Shown in pieces: positions 1-7,366 of a DNA stretch of 21,439 nucleotides. Positions within the stretch are counted from its first letter, which is position 1, and each line of letters opens with the position of its first letter. The DNA is from a virus. Made by a program: the position numbers and the translations under genes. The DNA lies in the IMG/VR virus record IMGVR_UViG_3300048839_000462, positions 1-21,439 of that record; one strand, written 5' to 3'. Under the pieces are notes generated by a model, which saw nothing but the letters and a program-made list of their open reading frames with translations, had not been told where the DNA came from and made no database searches.

Positions 1-11
1 GAGAAATCGAA

Positions 12-425
12 ATGAATCGCATCATCCTTGCCCTCGCCGCCCTGGCGCTGTTCGCGTTCGCCCGTCCGGCGGCGGCCCAATGCCCCGGCGGCGACTGCGG
101 CGTCAGTCAGTCCGCGACCTACGAAGTTCTGCCGCCCGGCGTGACGACGTACCAAACGAGCTGCGACTGTAACTGCGCCGACTGTAGTTGCGGCGCGGCC
201 GCGACGACGACGACGACCACGACGTACTACAGCAACGGCGGCGAGCGGAGCATCCTGCGGCGAGACGGTCGCTGGTTCCCTGGCCGCGGCGTGCTGCGAG
301 TCGCCTCGGTTCCGTTTCGCATCGTCGCCCGCGGCGTCGAGCGGCGGCATGAGCGGCGTCAAGCCAGACGGGCGGACGGGCGGATTTTCCCGCTGTTCGG
401 TCGCGGCTGCGCCGGCTGTCGGTAA
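12..425 (+). CDS. Small secreted Cys-rich protein, function unknown
   Basis: This 137-residue protein starts with a clear Sec signal peptide: a short basic start (MNR), a hydrophobic core and a likely cleavage after Ala22 in the PAAAQ context. The mature part has a Cys cluster (residues about 49-60, in the run CDCNCADCSC), then a seven-threonine tract encoded by a CGA/ACG repeat, then a strongly Arg-rich C-terminal half with several RR pairs, ending GCAGCR. Alternating Cys suggests disulphides or metal binding outside the cytoplasm. I do not recognise a family. Small secreted Cys/Arg-rich proteins of this look are familiar from planctomycete genomes, which is a weak host hint. It could be a cargo gene of the phage or the last gene of an upstream lysis block. 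A terminator follows immediately. Confidence 0.6.
   Translation: MNRIILALAALALFAFARPAAAQCPGGDCGVSQSATYEVLPPGVTTYQTSCDCNCADCSCGAAATTTTTTTYYSNGGERSILRRDGRWFPGRGVLRVASVPFRIVARGVERRHERRQARRADGRIFPLFGRGCAGCR
202..217 (+). repeat. Short CGA trinucleotide repeat inside the secreted protein gene
   Basis: Five consecutive CGA units (read in frame as ACG, Thr) followed by further ACC/ACG codons encode the seven-residue threonine tract of the Cys-rich secreted protein. Such a run can change length by replication slippage without breaking the frame. Confidence 0.6.
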
Positions 426-435
426 CACCGCCTGG

Positions 436-481
436 CCCGGCGTGTCGGGCTTTGGACATTTCACCGGCACGCCGGGTTTTT
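436..481 (+). terminator. Rho-independent terminator after the secreted protein gene
   Basis: CCCGGCGTG at 436-444 pairs perfectly with CACGCCGGG at 468-476, and the stem is followed directly by five T residues (477-481). The loop is long (23 bases), which weakens it slightly. It lies 11 bases after the stop of the secreted protein gene and before the next ribosome binding site, so it would separate that gene from the coiled-coil/membrane pair downstream. Confidence 0.7.
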
Positions 482-508
482 GTGACTAGCTGACCAGAGG
501 AGCCGCCG

Positions 509-883
509 ATGGGCTTTTTCTCCGCGATCTGGGCGATCATTGCCGGCGGATTTTCGACGCTCATCGGGAGCAACAGCGAATCGCGCAAAGATTTTATCGC
601 CATCAACAACGCCTTGGAGTCGATCAACGCCGCGCTGGAGGCGCAGATTGCACGGCAGGAACGCCGCATCGACGCCATGCAGACGCAGCTCGACAAGATG
701 CAATCCGAGGCGGTGACGACCCGCGCCGAAGTCATCGCGCTGCGGACGGAAAACTCCGACCTGCGACGCGAACTGGCCGAAAGCAATCGGCGACACGACG
801 AAGACGAAATCGTCATCGGCAACCTCAAAGCCCGCGTAGCTGAACTTGAGGCACGGAACTGCGACAAGGGGCTGGGAAGTTGA
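509..883 (+). CDS. Membrane-anchored coiled-coil protein, lysis or spanin-like candidate
   Basis: The 124-residue protein begins with a hydrophobic segment (residues about 3-20, MGFFSAIWAIIAGGFSTLIG) and continues as an almost uninterrupted charged coiled coil from about residue 30 to 115, with heptad-like Leu/Ile/Ala spacing. The start ATG is preceded by GAGGAG about 8 bases upstream. One N-terminal membrane anchor plus a long periplasm-facing coiled coil is the architecture of inner-membrane spanins such as Rz, and it sits next to a small membrane protein upstream of the terminase, where lambda-like phages carry lysis genes. No sequence-level match to a spanin is claimed; a structural or assembly role is possible. 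Its stop overlaps the next start (TTGA). Confidence 0.7.
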   Translation: MGFFSAIWAIIAGGFSTLIGSNSESRKDFIAINNALESINAALEAQIARQERRIDAMQTQLDKMQSEAVTTRAEVIALRTENSDLRRELAESNRRHDEDEIVIGNLKARVAELEARNCDKGLGS

Positions 884-1200
884 TCGACGCCAACGACGAA
901 CCGCTCGACGCCATCCTCAAGGGACTGGTCGAGATCGCCCACGACGACGGCGAGCTAGCGAAGTTCTGCCGCTTAGGACCGTTTGAGCGGCGGCAGGTCA
1001 TGCGGGAGATTCGCCGGCTGAGCCTGGGCGCCGTGCGCACCGGCGCGCGACCGTGCGAGGAAGTCATCGACGTGGTGTACGGCTCGATGCGAGACGATCC
1101 GAAGTACGGCAGCATTATCGCGGTCATCGGGATCGCGGCGCTGCTGGCGGCGATTCAATGGGCGGTGCCCAAGATACTCGAATGGTGGTGGAACCGATGA
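880..1200 (+). CDS. Small single-pass membrane protein, holin-like candidate
   Basis: The TTG start at 880 overlaps the preceding TGA stop, implying translational coupling. The 106-residue product has a soluble, charged helical N-terminal part (residues 1-75) and one strong hydrophobic segment near the C terminus (residues about 78-97), ending with Trp-rich EWWWNR. The helical part with GDGELAKFC-like acidic residues is not a family I recognise. One C-terminal membrane segment and a position in a possible lysis cassette would suit a type III holin-like or lysis accessory protein, but a tail-anchored protein of other function is equally possible. Its stop overlaps the next start (ATGA). Confidence 0.65.
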   Translation: MIDANDEPLDAILKGLVEIAHDDGELAKFCRLGPFERRQVMREIRRLSLGAVRTGARPCEEVIDVVYGSMRDDPKYGSIIAVIGIAALLAAIQWAVPKILEWWWNR

Positions 1201-2276
1201 AGCCAATCCGCGTCGCTTTCCTGTTCGCCCTCGCCTGCTGGTACGCCAGCGGAGCGTTCGCGTTTGCCGCGGACTACCCTTCGGGCGCGCACTGCATCGC
1301 CGAGTCGATCGACACGGGGCGGACCATCGGCTTTCGCCTGGTCGGTCAGGCGTCCGGCCCGCTGGTCGCCGATCACTGGTACGCCGACGCGACCCGCTTA
1401 GTCTGGACGGGCCAGCCCGCTCAAGGCCCGTTGCTGGCCGTCACTGGGCAGGACGCGATCGTCCGCGATATTACCCTGGCCGGCGCCGCCTACGGAGCAG
1501 ACCCGAAAGAGCGGTGCAGCGTCGGCATCCACGTCGACCGCAAAGTCGGCGGGCTGGCCATCGGGCGGATGCGAATTGATAACGTCCACCTGTGCAGCTT
1601 CCGCACGGGCCTTCAGTTCGGGCGCGTCCCCGGCGACGGCAACTGCGACGAAACGGTCGCCCGGTCGCTCTCGATCATGGACTGCGACGCGGCGATTCAC
1701 ATGGTCAACCTCCAGTCGATGGGGCATCAGTTCCACGCGCTGAAGGTCTACCGCACGCCGCTGGCGTTCCTGGTCAACGGCGGCGGCAAGCTGCTGGTCG
1801 ACGGCTTCTTTTCGCCGACGCCCTGCACGATCCTCAAGCTCGACAACCAGCAAGGCATCGGTCACAACAACGCGCGCTACGAGTTCCGCAGCGTCTACCT
1901 GGACAACCAGAGCGAAAACACGAAGCTGCTCGACGTCGAGCCCGGCTCGCGACTGTACGCGGCCGTTTACTTCAGCGGCGTGAAGATCTCATACAAGAAC
2001 TACTCGCAGCCGGCGTTCGTCATTGCCGGCCGCACGTCGGTTACGGTGCGCGACGCCGAGCACCTGCAAGCGGGCATGTTCCACTGGAACGAGTCGCGAG
2101 AATCGCCGCGGGTGCTGATTGAGAATTGCGCCTGTTGGGACGTAGATAAGGCGCTCGAACTGTTCGACGTCGCCGGCTCTCGCGGCAGCCTCAACGTGAC
2201 GGTGCGGGACTGCTACCGGCAGGACGGGGCGGTGCTGGAAAACTTAGAAACCACGCTAGTCGGGGAGCGGGAATAA
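1197..2276 (+). CDS. Signal-peptide-bearing right-handed beta-helix protein
   Basis: Start ATG at 1197 overlaps the previous TGA and is preferred over an upstream in-frame start at 1053 because it gives a clean N terminus. The 359-residue product opens with a Sec-type signal peptide (MKPIRVAFLFALACWYASGA, cleavage near residue 23). The rest shows repeating short strands with patterns such as IDNVHLCSFRTGLQFG, LSIMDCDAAIHMVN and ALKVYRTPLAFLVNGGGKLLVDG, the spacing seen in pectate-lyase-like parallel beta helices. Such folds are common in phage tail spikes and polysaccharide lyases. The signal peptide is odd for a virion protein, which is normally assembled in the cytoplasm. It may instead be exported by the infected or lysogenic cell as a surface carbohydrate-binding or depolymerising protein. 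Catalytic residues cannot be assigned. Confidence 0.7.
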   Translation: MKPIRVAFLFALACWYASGAFAFAADYPSGAHCIAESIDTGRTIGFRLVGQASGPLVADHWYADATRLVWTGQPAQGPLLAVTGQDAIVRDITLAGAAYGADPKERCSVGIHVDRKVGGLAIGRMRIDNVHLCSFRTGLQFGRVPGDGNCDETVARSLSIMDCDAAIHMVNLQSMGHQFHALKVYRTPLAFLVNGGGKLLVDGFFSPTPCTILKLDNQQGIGHNNARYEFRSVYLDNQSENTKLLDVEPGSRLYAAVYFSGVKISYKNYSQPAFVIAGRTSVTVRDAEHLQAGMFHWNESRESPRVLIENCACWDVDKALELFDVAGSRGSLNVTVRDCYRQDGAVLENLETTLVGERE

Positions 2277-2279
2277 ACG

Positions 2280-4709
2280 ATGGCCACCAAACACGCCAAC
2301 ACGAACAACAATCGCCTCGATTACGCCGGGCTGCAAACGGCGCTTGCCGGCAAGACGAAGCTCTGGGGCGGCTTCTGGGTCAAGTTTACCGACGTGACCG
2401 ATGGCCGCGCGGACCAGTCGATTCTCACGATCCGCAACGCCGCCGACTTTAAGTCGGTCCAATTCTTCTGGGACGAGGTAGCCGGCGGCGGCATCGACCG
2501 CTCGATGTGCGTCTATGTTCGCGACGCCTCCAACGCGGCAGTGACGAAGTTCACCGGCGACGAAGGCGACGTCACCGCCGACGAATGGCACCACTTCATT
2601 TTCTCCGTCGTGTTAAACACTGGCGCCGACACGGCAGACGTGCGGCTGTGGAAGGATGGCGTCGAAGTCGGGACCGCCTCGACGGGAACCTACGTCGACG
2701 TGGGCGGCGGGCTGGACCTGGACGGGACGGTCATTCGCGTCGGCGGCCGGGCTAGCGACAAACCGCTCGACGGCTGGCTCGAAGGCTTGTTTCTCTGCCA
2801 CAGCGGCGAACCGACGACGCAAGAGATTACCGACCTGCAAACCAAGTTGCCGCACGTCGCCCTGGCCGACAGCGCCTCGACGCTCTACTTCTGCCCCGAT
2901 CTGGCCGAGAGCACGACCTACGCCGATCGCGTCAACGCCACGGCCGGCGTGCCGTCGTCCGTTTCGCCAGTGCGGCATTTCGTTTCGTTCCTCGATTACG
3001 GACGTTCGCCCACCATCGTCAACAGCGGCGATCCGCAATACTACGGCGAGTTGCCGCTCGGCGACGCAGGCCAGATGTACGACGATTGGGCCGATTGGCT
3101 CATCGCGCACAAGGCCGCGCTGAACATCATCGGCTGGGTCTGCCCCGGCGATTGGTGCGACGACATGGACGAAGAGGCGCAGTACATCGCCGCCCGCGCG
3201 GCGGTTGATCTTGTTCTGGCCGCCGGCATCTGGGTCTACGGCTCGACCGGAAACCACGACACTAACGCCTCGCGGCAACTCGACCCGCCCGAAGGCTACA
3301 TGATGAGCACCAACGGCCTGCCTCAGTCGCTGTTCAGCGGGCAGGCGACGTTCGACGAGGCGATGCTGACCAGCGGCGCGACTTACGATTCGGATTACTA
3401 CACGTATTCAGCGACGATCATGGACGGCTGGCTGCTGATCTGCCTGCCGTGGGCGCCGTCGACGGCACAACTCGATTGGGCCGTAGCTAAGGCCGCCGAG
3501 CATCCCACGCGCAAGGTCTGGTTGCAGACGCACGTTTTCCTCAATTCTCGCGGCGGCGTCGGCAGCGGTCGCGCGGCCTACGATGCGACGTTCGCCGGGA
3601 CCGGCAACGGCTACGGCGATTACAACGTCGCCGATCGCTATATGCCAAACAACTATAACGTGCCTGGCGGGAGCGAATCGCCCGACCCCGACGGCCAGTA
3701 CCCGACCAACGGCCGCTCGACGGCCCCGCTGGGCAGCGGCTGGTGGTATACGCACCTCGCGCAGATTCCCAACCTGGCGATCATCTCCAACGGCCACGAC
3801 ATCACGGAGATCACGACGCACAAGACGGCGTACAACCTGCTCTTCGGTCGCTACGGCAACAACGTCCTGGCGATCTACTGCAACTCGCAGAGCGTGACCG
3901 ACGGCGGCTACGGCATGTGCCAACTGCTAGAGATCGACGGCAGCAGCGTCAATTGCGTCAGCTACCGCGCGCTGCTCAACAGCGGCGAAGTCTGGACGGG
4001 CGTGAGCAGCAGCTTTGCGCACACGATAACCGAATCAGTGTCGGACGCCGACAACCCCGGCGCGGCGGCAATCGCTCAGGCCGTGCGCGAGGAGTTGGCC
4101 GTCGAACTGGCGCGGCTCGACGCGGCGGTGAGCACCAGAACAACGCCGTCGTCGCTCGCCAACCTCACGTTGGTCGTGAGCGGCATCAACGATTCGGTTT
4201 TGGACGAAGATACCGGTTTGGCGGCCACGGCGGCGAAGATGGACGCCGTGGGGGCCGTGACCGACGCCCTCTCCCCCCGGCTGCCGGGCAGCGGCACGCT
4301 GGCGACGGGGGAGGAACTGACCGGCTTGGCCCACGTAAGCAGCGGCCAGCCGCGTATCAACCGCAAGCCCTCTCCTGCGTTCTCCTACCAAGTCAGCCGC
4401 CGGGCCGACGGTACGCACAAGGTTACACGACCTGTCAGGCTCACGCCTGGCGCCGTCTCCAACGTGTACCCCTACATCGACATGGCCCCGCTATTCGGGC
4501 CAGACGACAACGTGGACACAGTAGGCACGCCGACAGTATCCGGCGGCAGTATCACCGCAGACGCTGAGGGGCCAAGAGACACAGGCTTCTTTCTTGATTT
4601 AGGGGGCACGGCAACCGCGAGCGAGTCGCGGACCATCACTGTGCCGGTGCAGATGGAGAGCGGGACAACGGTCGACGTGGTGATCGATGTCGAGGTGTTT
4701 GCGGAGTGA
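2280..4709 (+). CDS. Chimeric fibre protein: LamG-like domain, metallophosphoesterase, C-terminal beta domain
   Basis: The 809-residue protein has three parts. Residues 1 to about 210 look like a concanavalin A/LamG-type sandwich, with typical stretches such as DEWHHFIFSV, VRLWKDGVEVG and DGWLEGLFLCHSGE. Residues about 235-565 carry calcineurin-like metallophosphoesterase motifs: PGDWCDD (289-295), the signature GNHD (324-327), a His in LQTHVF (418) and a GHD motif (505-507). The first D-x-H motif is degenerate (FLDYGR near 237). The C-terminal region has a linker of the AVREELAVELARLDAAVSTR kind, often found in phage fibres, and ends in a beta-rich domain (about 680-809). I infer a receptor-binding or envelope-modifying fibre whose esterase may act on phosphodiester-containing surface polymers. 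The substrate is unknown. Confidence 0.8.
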   Translation: MATKHANTNNNRLDYAGLQTALAGKTKLWGGFWVKFTDVTDGRADQSILTIRNAADFKSVQFFWDEVAGGGIDRSMCVYVRDASNAAVTKFTGDEGDVTADEWHHFIFSVVLNTGADTADVRLWKDGVEVGTASTGTYVDVGGGLDLDGTVIRVGGRASDKPLDGWLEGLFLCHSGEPTTQEITDLQTKLPHVALADSASTLYFCPDLAESTTYADRVNATAGVPSSVSPVRHFVSFLDYGRSPTIVNSGDPQYYGELPLGDAGQMYDDWADWLIAHKAALNIIGWVCPGDWCDDMDEEAQYIAARAAVDLVLAAGIWVYGSTGNHDTNASRQLDPPEGYMMSTNGLPQSLFSGQATFDEAMLTSGATYDSDYYTYSATIMDGWLLICLPWAPSTAQLDWAVAKAAEHPTRKVWLQTHVFLNSRGGVGSGRAAYDATFAGTGNGYGDYNVADRYMPNNYNVPGGSESPDPDGQYPTNGRSTAPLGSGWWYTHLAQIPNLAIISNGHDITEITTHKTAYNLLFGRYGNNVLAIYCNSQSVTDGGYGMCQLLEIDGSSVNCVSYRALLNSGEVWTGVSSSFAHTITESVSDADNPGAAAIAQAVREELAVELARLDAAVSTRTTPSSLANLTLVVSGINDSVLDEDTGLAATAAKMDAVGAVTDALSPRLPGSGTLATGEELTGLAHVSSGQPRINRKPSPAFSYQVSRRADGTHKVTRPVRLTPGAVSNVYPYIDMAPLFGPDDNVDTVGTPTVSGGSITADAEGPRDTGFFLDLGGTATASESRTITVPVQMESGTTVDVVIDVEVFAE

Positions 4710-4728
4710 TCCGTAAGGAGTTAGGGCG

Positions 4729-4836
4729 ATGACGATGCGACGTAAGTCCTTATGTCTCATTTTGGGTCCTTCCGCCGCCGCCCCGGGCAGTGCCCTGTCG
4801 GGGCGATCAACCCACTTTTTTACACACGCCACTTAA
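4729..4836 (+). CDS. Possible 35-residue small protein between fibre and terminase genes
   Basis: ATG at 4729 is preceded by a textbook AAGGAG (4715-4720) at 8-base spacing. The ORF runs 35 codons to TAA, encoding a basic start (MTMRRKS), a short hydrophobic stretch and a Ser/Ala/Gly-rich tail. The strong ribosome binding site is the only good evidence. The same bases contain a GC-rich hairpin, so the sequence may be constrained by DNA or RNA structure rather than by protein. It could be a leader peptide that keeps ribosomes moving toward the small terminase gene. No family recognised. Confidence 0.3.
   Translation: MTMRRKSLCLILGPSAAAPGSALSGRSTHFFTHAT
4780..4821 (+). other. GC-rich imperfect dyad and T-run: weak terminator or candidate cos element
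   Basis: GCCCC (4780-4784) pairs with GGGGC (4800-4804), enclosing GGGC/GCCC (4785-4788/4792-4795) around an AGT loop, with a bulge. Six T residues follow at 4816-4821, but 11 bases after the stem, too far for a standard terminator. In lambda-like phages cos lies just upstream of the small terminase gene, which is exactly this position. The element is therefore a reasonable place to look for a packaging site, though nothing here proves it. Confidence 0.3.
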
Positions 4837-4850
4837 AGCCGCTGGTGAGC

Positions 4851-4866
4851 AGGAGAAGCGACGATT
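4851..4866 (+). promoter_or_regulatory. Ribosome binding site pointing to an ATT start for the small terminase
   Basis: AGGAGAAG (4851-4858) ends close to the codon ATT at 4864; the core AGGAG has 8-base spacing to it. Within this reading frame, back to the TGA at 4846, there is no ATG, GTG or TTG before the helix-turn-helix begins. The next usable codon, TTG at 4918, has GGAG only two bases away and would delete the first helix. ATT is therefore the best-supported start. Confidence 0.5.
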
Positions 4867-5421
4867 GAACGGCCAGCGTTTCAACCGGATTCAGGTGAAT
4901 GGGTTCGCCTTGGAGCATTGCAGACGGCCCTTGGGATCGGCAGCGACAACACCCTCACCAAGTGGCGAAAGCGACTGGCGAAGTGGGAACATCACGAGAA
5001 GCGCGGACGCTATCGGGGCCGCTGGGTCTACTTGGCCGGCTGGGTCAGTGACTACCGCGCCGCCGCTGACGCACCCGCTGCCGCCGCTTCTGTCGACGAG
5101 AAGCCAACGGCCAGAACTCGACTAGAGGACGCGAAGGCACGCAAGGCGGAGTTGGAGCTTCGCAAGTTTGAAGGTTCCGTCGTCGACGTCGACGAGTTTT
5201 TCGCGTCACGGTTGGCGCCGTGCCTGGACGAAGTTCGCGGAGCGGCGGAGCGAGTGGCAAAGCGAGCTCCGGAATACAGCCAGGTCATCCTCGACGGTAT
5301 CAATCGCGGAATCGAAAAGCTGCAGGCCAATGGTAGTGCAGGCATTCTCCACGGGACTGGACGCTCTGGGCGCAAAGGCCGCGGTTCGGCTCGCGCCAAG
5401 AATTCCGCTGAGCCATCGTGA
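4864..5421 (+). CDS. Terminase small subunit, lambda Nu1-like
   Basis: Read from ATT 4864 the product is 185 residues, close to the length of lambda Nu1. Residues about 13-34 (WVRLGALQTALGIG then NTLTKW) line up by eye with the Nu1 winged helix-turn-helix start, VxxxxLxxxxGxS followed by T[IL]xxW. The helical middle (RLEDAKARKAELELRKFEG, then VDVDEF) and the ERVAKRAPEYSQVILDGINR segment also fit this family's dimerisation and TerL-contact regions. It should recognise the packaging site and load the large subunit. Oddity: the first 18 codons have AT-rich third positions, while the neighbouring frame there is GC-rich at third positions. A one-base indel near 4919 with a TTG start at 4865 is therefore an alternative. 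It overlaps the large-subunit gene by 92 bases. Confidence 0.8.
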   Translation: MERPAFQPDSGEWVRLGALQTALGIGSDNTLTKWRKRLAKWEHHEKRGRYRGRWVYLAGWVSDYRAAADAPAAAASVDEKPTARTRLEDAKARKAELELRKFEGSVVDVDEFFASRLAPCLDEVRGAAERVAKRAPEYSQVILDGINRGIEKLQANGSAGILHGTGRSGRKGRGSARAKNSAEPS

Positions 5422-7366
5422 ATTCGCTGAGAAATACATTCGCTTGGCGACGGGTCCGCTCAAAGGGGAGCCGTTTCGAGTCGCCAATCAGCCGTTTACT
5501 GGTTTGCTCTTCCATGAATTGGACTCCGGCAAGTGGCCGGAGGTGTACGCTACGGGGCCGTCGCAATCGAGCAAGACGCTCTCGTGCTTCGTGATCCCGA
5601 CGCTGCGGACGGTGTGTGAACTGCGCGAGGACGCCCTCATCGGCGTGCCGGAAGCCGACATGGCGGCCGACAAATGGGACAAGGATTTCCTGCCGACGCT
5701 GAAGGCTTCGCCGGATCTGACGTGGCTGATTCCCCGGGAAGGGCCTGGCAGCCGCGGGGGGCGCATCCGAGACCGTATCACGCTCGGGAGCGGCGTCGAC
5801 ATCAAAATCATGTCCCGAGGCGGGCAAGACACGAACAAAGCCGGCTACACGGCGCCTCGGATCTGCGTGACTGAACTCAAAGGCTTTGGCGGACGAAGCG
5901 AAACGTCGACCGAGGCCGACGACCTCAAGAAGATCAAGGCTCGCCAGCGTGCATTCAGACGGAGCGAGAGGCAATTGCTGGGCGAAGGGACGCTCGGGGA
6001 GCCGCACGAGCTGCCATGGACGCTTCGCGGCGACGACGAAGACGAGACGATCATCAGCACAAGATCGCGGATTGTGTCGCCGTGCCCACATTGCGGTGGG
6101 CATATCGCGCCGACGAGAGAGCATCTGCTGGGCTGGCAGGATGCCGAAAGCGAGTGGCAGGTACAAGATCAGGCGTTTTTTGCCTGCCCGAAATGCGGCA
6201 AGGCGATCAACGACCTGCAACGGCGGCAGTCAATGGCGGAATGCGTTCTAGTTCACTGGGGCCAGACGGTGGATCGCAACGGCCGCGTTCACGGGGATCC
6301 GCCGCCGACGTCGACGCTCTGGTTTCATTGGTGGTGCTGGCACAATCTGCTTCTGGACGCCGCCGATACGGCCGTCGACGAGTGGAAAGCCGCCCAGCTC
6401 GATGAGGGGACCGTCGAACGCGAGAACGCCGAGCGCGAGCTGTGCCAATTCGCGCATGCTGTTCCGTTTAGATCGAAGCTGGCCGAGAACGAGATGTTAA
6501 GCGCTCAGTCCGTGCGGAAGCGCACAGACGAATGGCAAGCCGGCCTGCTGCCGGCTGACACGGTGAAGCTGTTGATCGGCGTCGATATCGGCGATTGGAC
6601 GGCATGGTGGGTCGCGCTGGCTCTTCGGTCTAACGGCTGCCTGCACATCCCTGCTTATGGCGCTTTCGATGTTAAGCGGACCAAAGACGATGAGGCGTCC
6701 ACTCGCGTCGTGGATGCGCTGATCGAATTCAACCAGACCGTCGTCGAGGCTGGTTTTGCCGTCGAATCGAGCGACGGCCTGCGATTGCCGGACGGGGTTG
6801 GCGTTGACCTGGGCCACATGCCGGACGACGTAGCCAAGGCGATTCGTTCGTTCGGCCGAGGCTGGGGCAATCGGTGGAAGGGCCTGCGTGGTCGCGGCGC
6901 TTCCAAGCGTCGCGCCGGGAAAGTAGCTGGTGGATACAACCATCCAACCAGAGTCAGCATGCAGCGTCCGAAGATCGGGACGGAGTGGTTCGCCGACTTG
7001 AACGTGAAGCGCGGTATCCCCGAGATTACCTTCAACGCGGATTACTGGCTGCTGCACATGCAAGACCGATTACGTGCGAAGCGAGGAAGCAAAGGGGCGC
7101 TAACGCTGTTCCGCCCGGACTTCCCGAAGCAGCACGACCGACTGACGAATCACCTGACCGCTGAGCATCTGAAACGCGAGTGGGATCCGACCAAAGGCGG
7201 CCTCGTCGAGAAGTGGATCGTGAACGGCCAGAATCATCTTGGCGATGCGCTCAAGATGGCTCTCGTCATGGGCGACGTTCACGGCTATCGACTCCGAGAT
7301 ATTCCTCGAGAGGAAGCCGAGCCACTGCCGGCCGTCGAGAACTGGTATGCGGGGCTGGCACGATGA
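5330..7366 (+). CDS. Terminase large subunit, lambda gpA family
   Basis: The chosen ATG at 5330 gives 678 residues, near the usual gpA size; the open frame continues upstream but only as overlap with the small subunit. The N-terminal part resembles gpA (LSHREFAEKYIRL...). A Walker A-like loop GPSQSSKT is at residues 76-83. The acidic Walker B position is ICVTELKGFG (178-187), with Thr-Glu instead of the usual Asp-Glu. A zinc ribbon typical of gpA proteins has CPHC (252-255) and CPKC (286-289). RuvC-like nuclease acids are likely Asp419 (GVDIGDW), Asp493 (VDLGHM) and Asp639 (HLGDALKMA). It cuts concatemeric DNA and drives translocation through the portal. The stop overlaps the next start (ATGA). 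Confidence 0.94.
   Translation: MVVQAFSTGLDALGAKAAVRLAPRIPLSHREFAEKYIRLATGPLKGEPFRVANQPFTGLLFHELDSGKWPEVYATGPSQSSKTLSCFVIPTLRTVCELREDALIGVPEADMAADKWDKDFLPTLKASPDLTWLIPREGPGSRGGRIRDRITLGSGVDIKIMSRGGQDTNKAGYTAPRICVTELKGFGGRSETSTEADDLKKIKARQRAFRRSERQLLGEGTLGEPHELPWTLRGDDEDETIISTRSRIVSPCPHCGGHIAPTREHLLGWQDAESEWQVQDQAFFACPKCGKAINDLQRRQSMAECVLVHWGQTVDRNGRVHGDPPPTSTLWFHWWCWHNLLLDAADTAVDEWKAAQLDEGTVERENAERELCQFAHAVPFRSKLAENEMLSAQSVRKRTDEWQAGLLPADTVKLLIGVDIGDWTAWWVALALRSNGCLHIPAYGAFDVKRTKDDEASTRVVDALIEFNQTVVEAGFAVESSDGLRLPDGVGVDLGHMPDDVAKAIRSFGRGWGNRWKGLRGRGASKRRAGKVAGGYNHPTRVSMQRPKIGTEWFADLNVKRGIPEITFNADYWLLHMQDRLRAKRGSKGALTLFRPDFPKQHDRLTNHLTAEHLKREWDPTKGGLVEKWIVNGQNHLGDALKMALVMGDVHGYRLRDIPREEAEPLPAVENWYAGLAR

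Noticed and set aside
103-942. 279-codon minus-strand frame across the first two genes
   Set aside because: Crosses a terminator and two supported + strand genes and is dominated by Arg/Ser runs typical of antisense shadow frames.
1053-1196. Upstream extension of the beta-helix gene
   Set aside because: Overlaps the membrane protein gene, and a start at 1197 gives a proper signal peptide.
3743-4567. 274-codon + strand frame inside the fibre gene
   Set aside because: Out-of-frame shadow with Arg/Gln-rich composition; the overlapping fibre frame carries recognisable motifs on both sides.
4790-5125. Frame 2 ORF overlapping the small terminase start
   Set aside because: After about 4920 it becomes Pro/Ser-rich and loses the terminase pattern. 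Its good third-position GC between 4865 and 4920 is kept as a caveat for a possible indel, not as a gene.
4918-5421. Small terminase starting at TTG 4918
   Set aside because: Would remove the first helix of the DNA-binding domain and has GGAG only two bases from the start.
7200-7362. Longer version of the zinc-ribbon gene starting upstream at about 7180
   Set aside because: The added part overlaps the terminase end and is Arg/Ser-rich; ATG 7363 with ATGA coupling is better.
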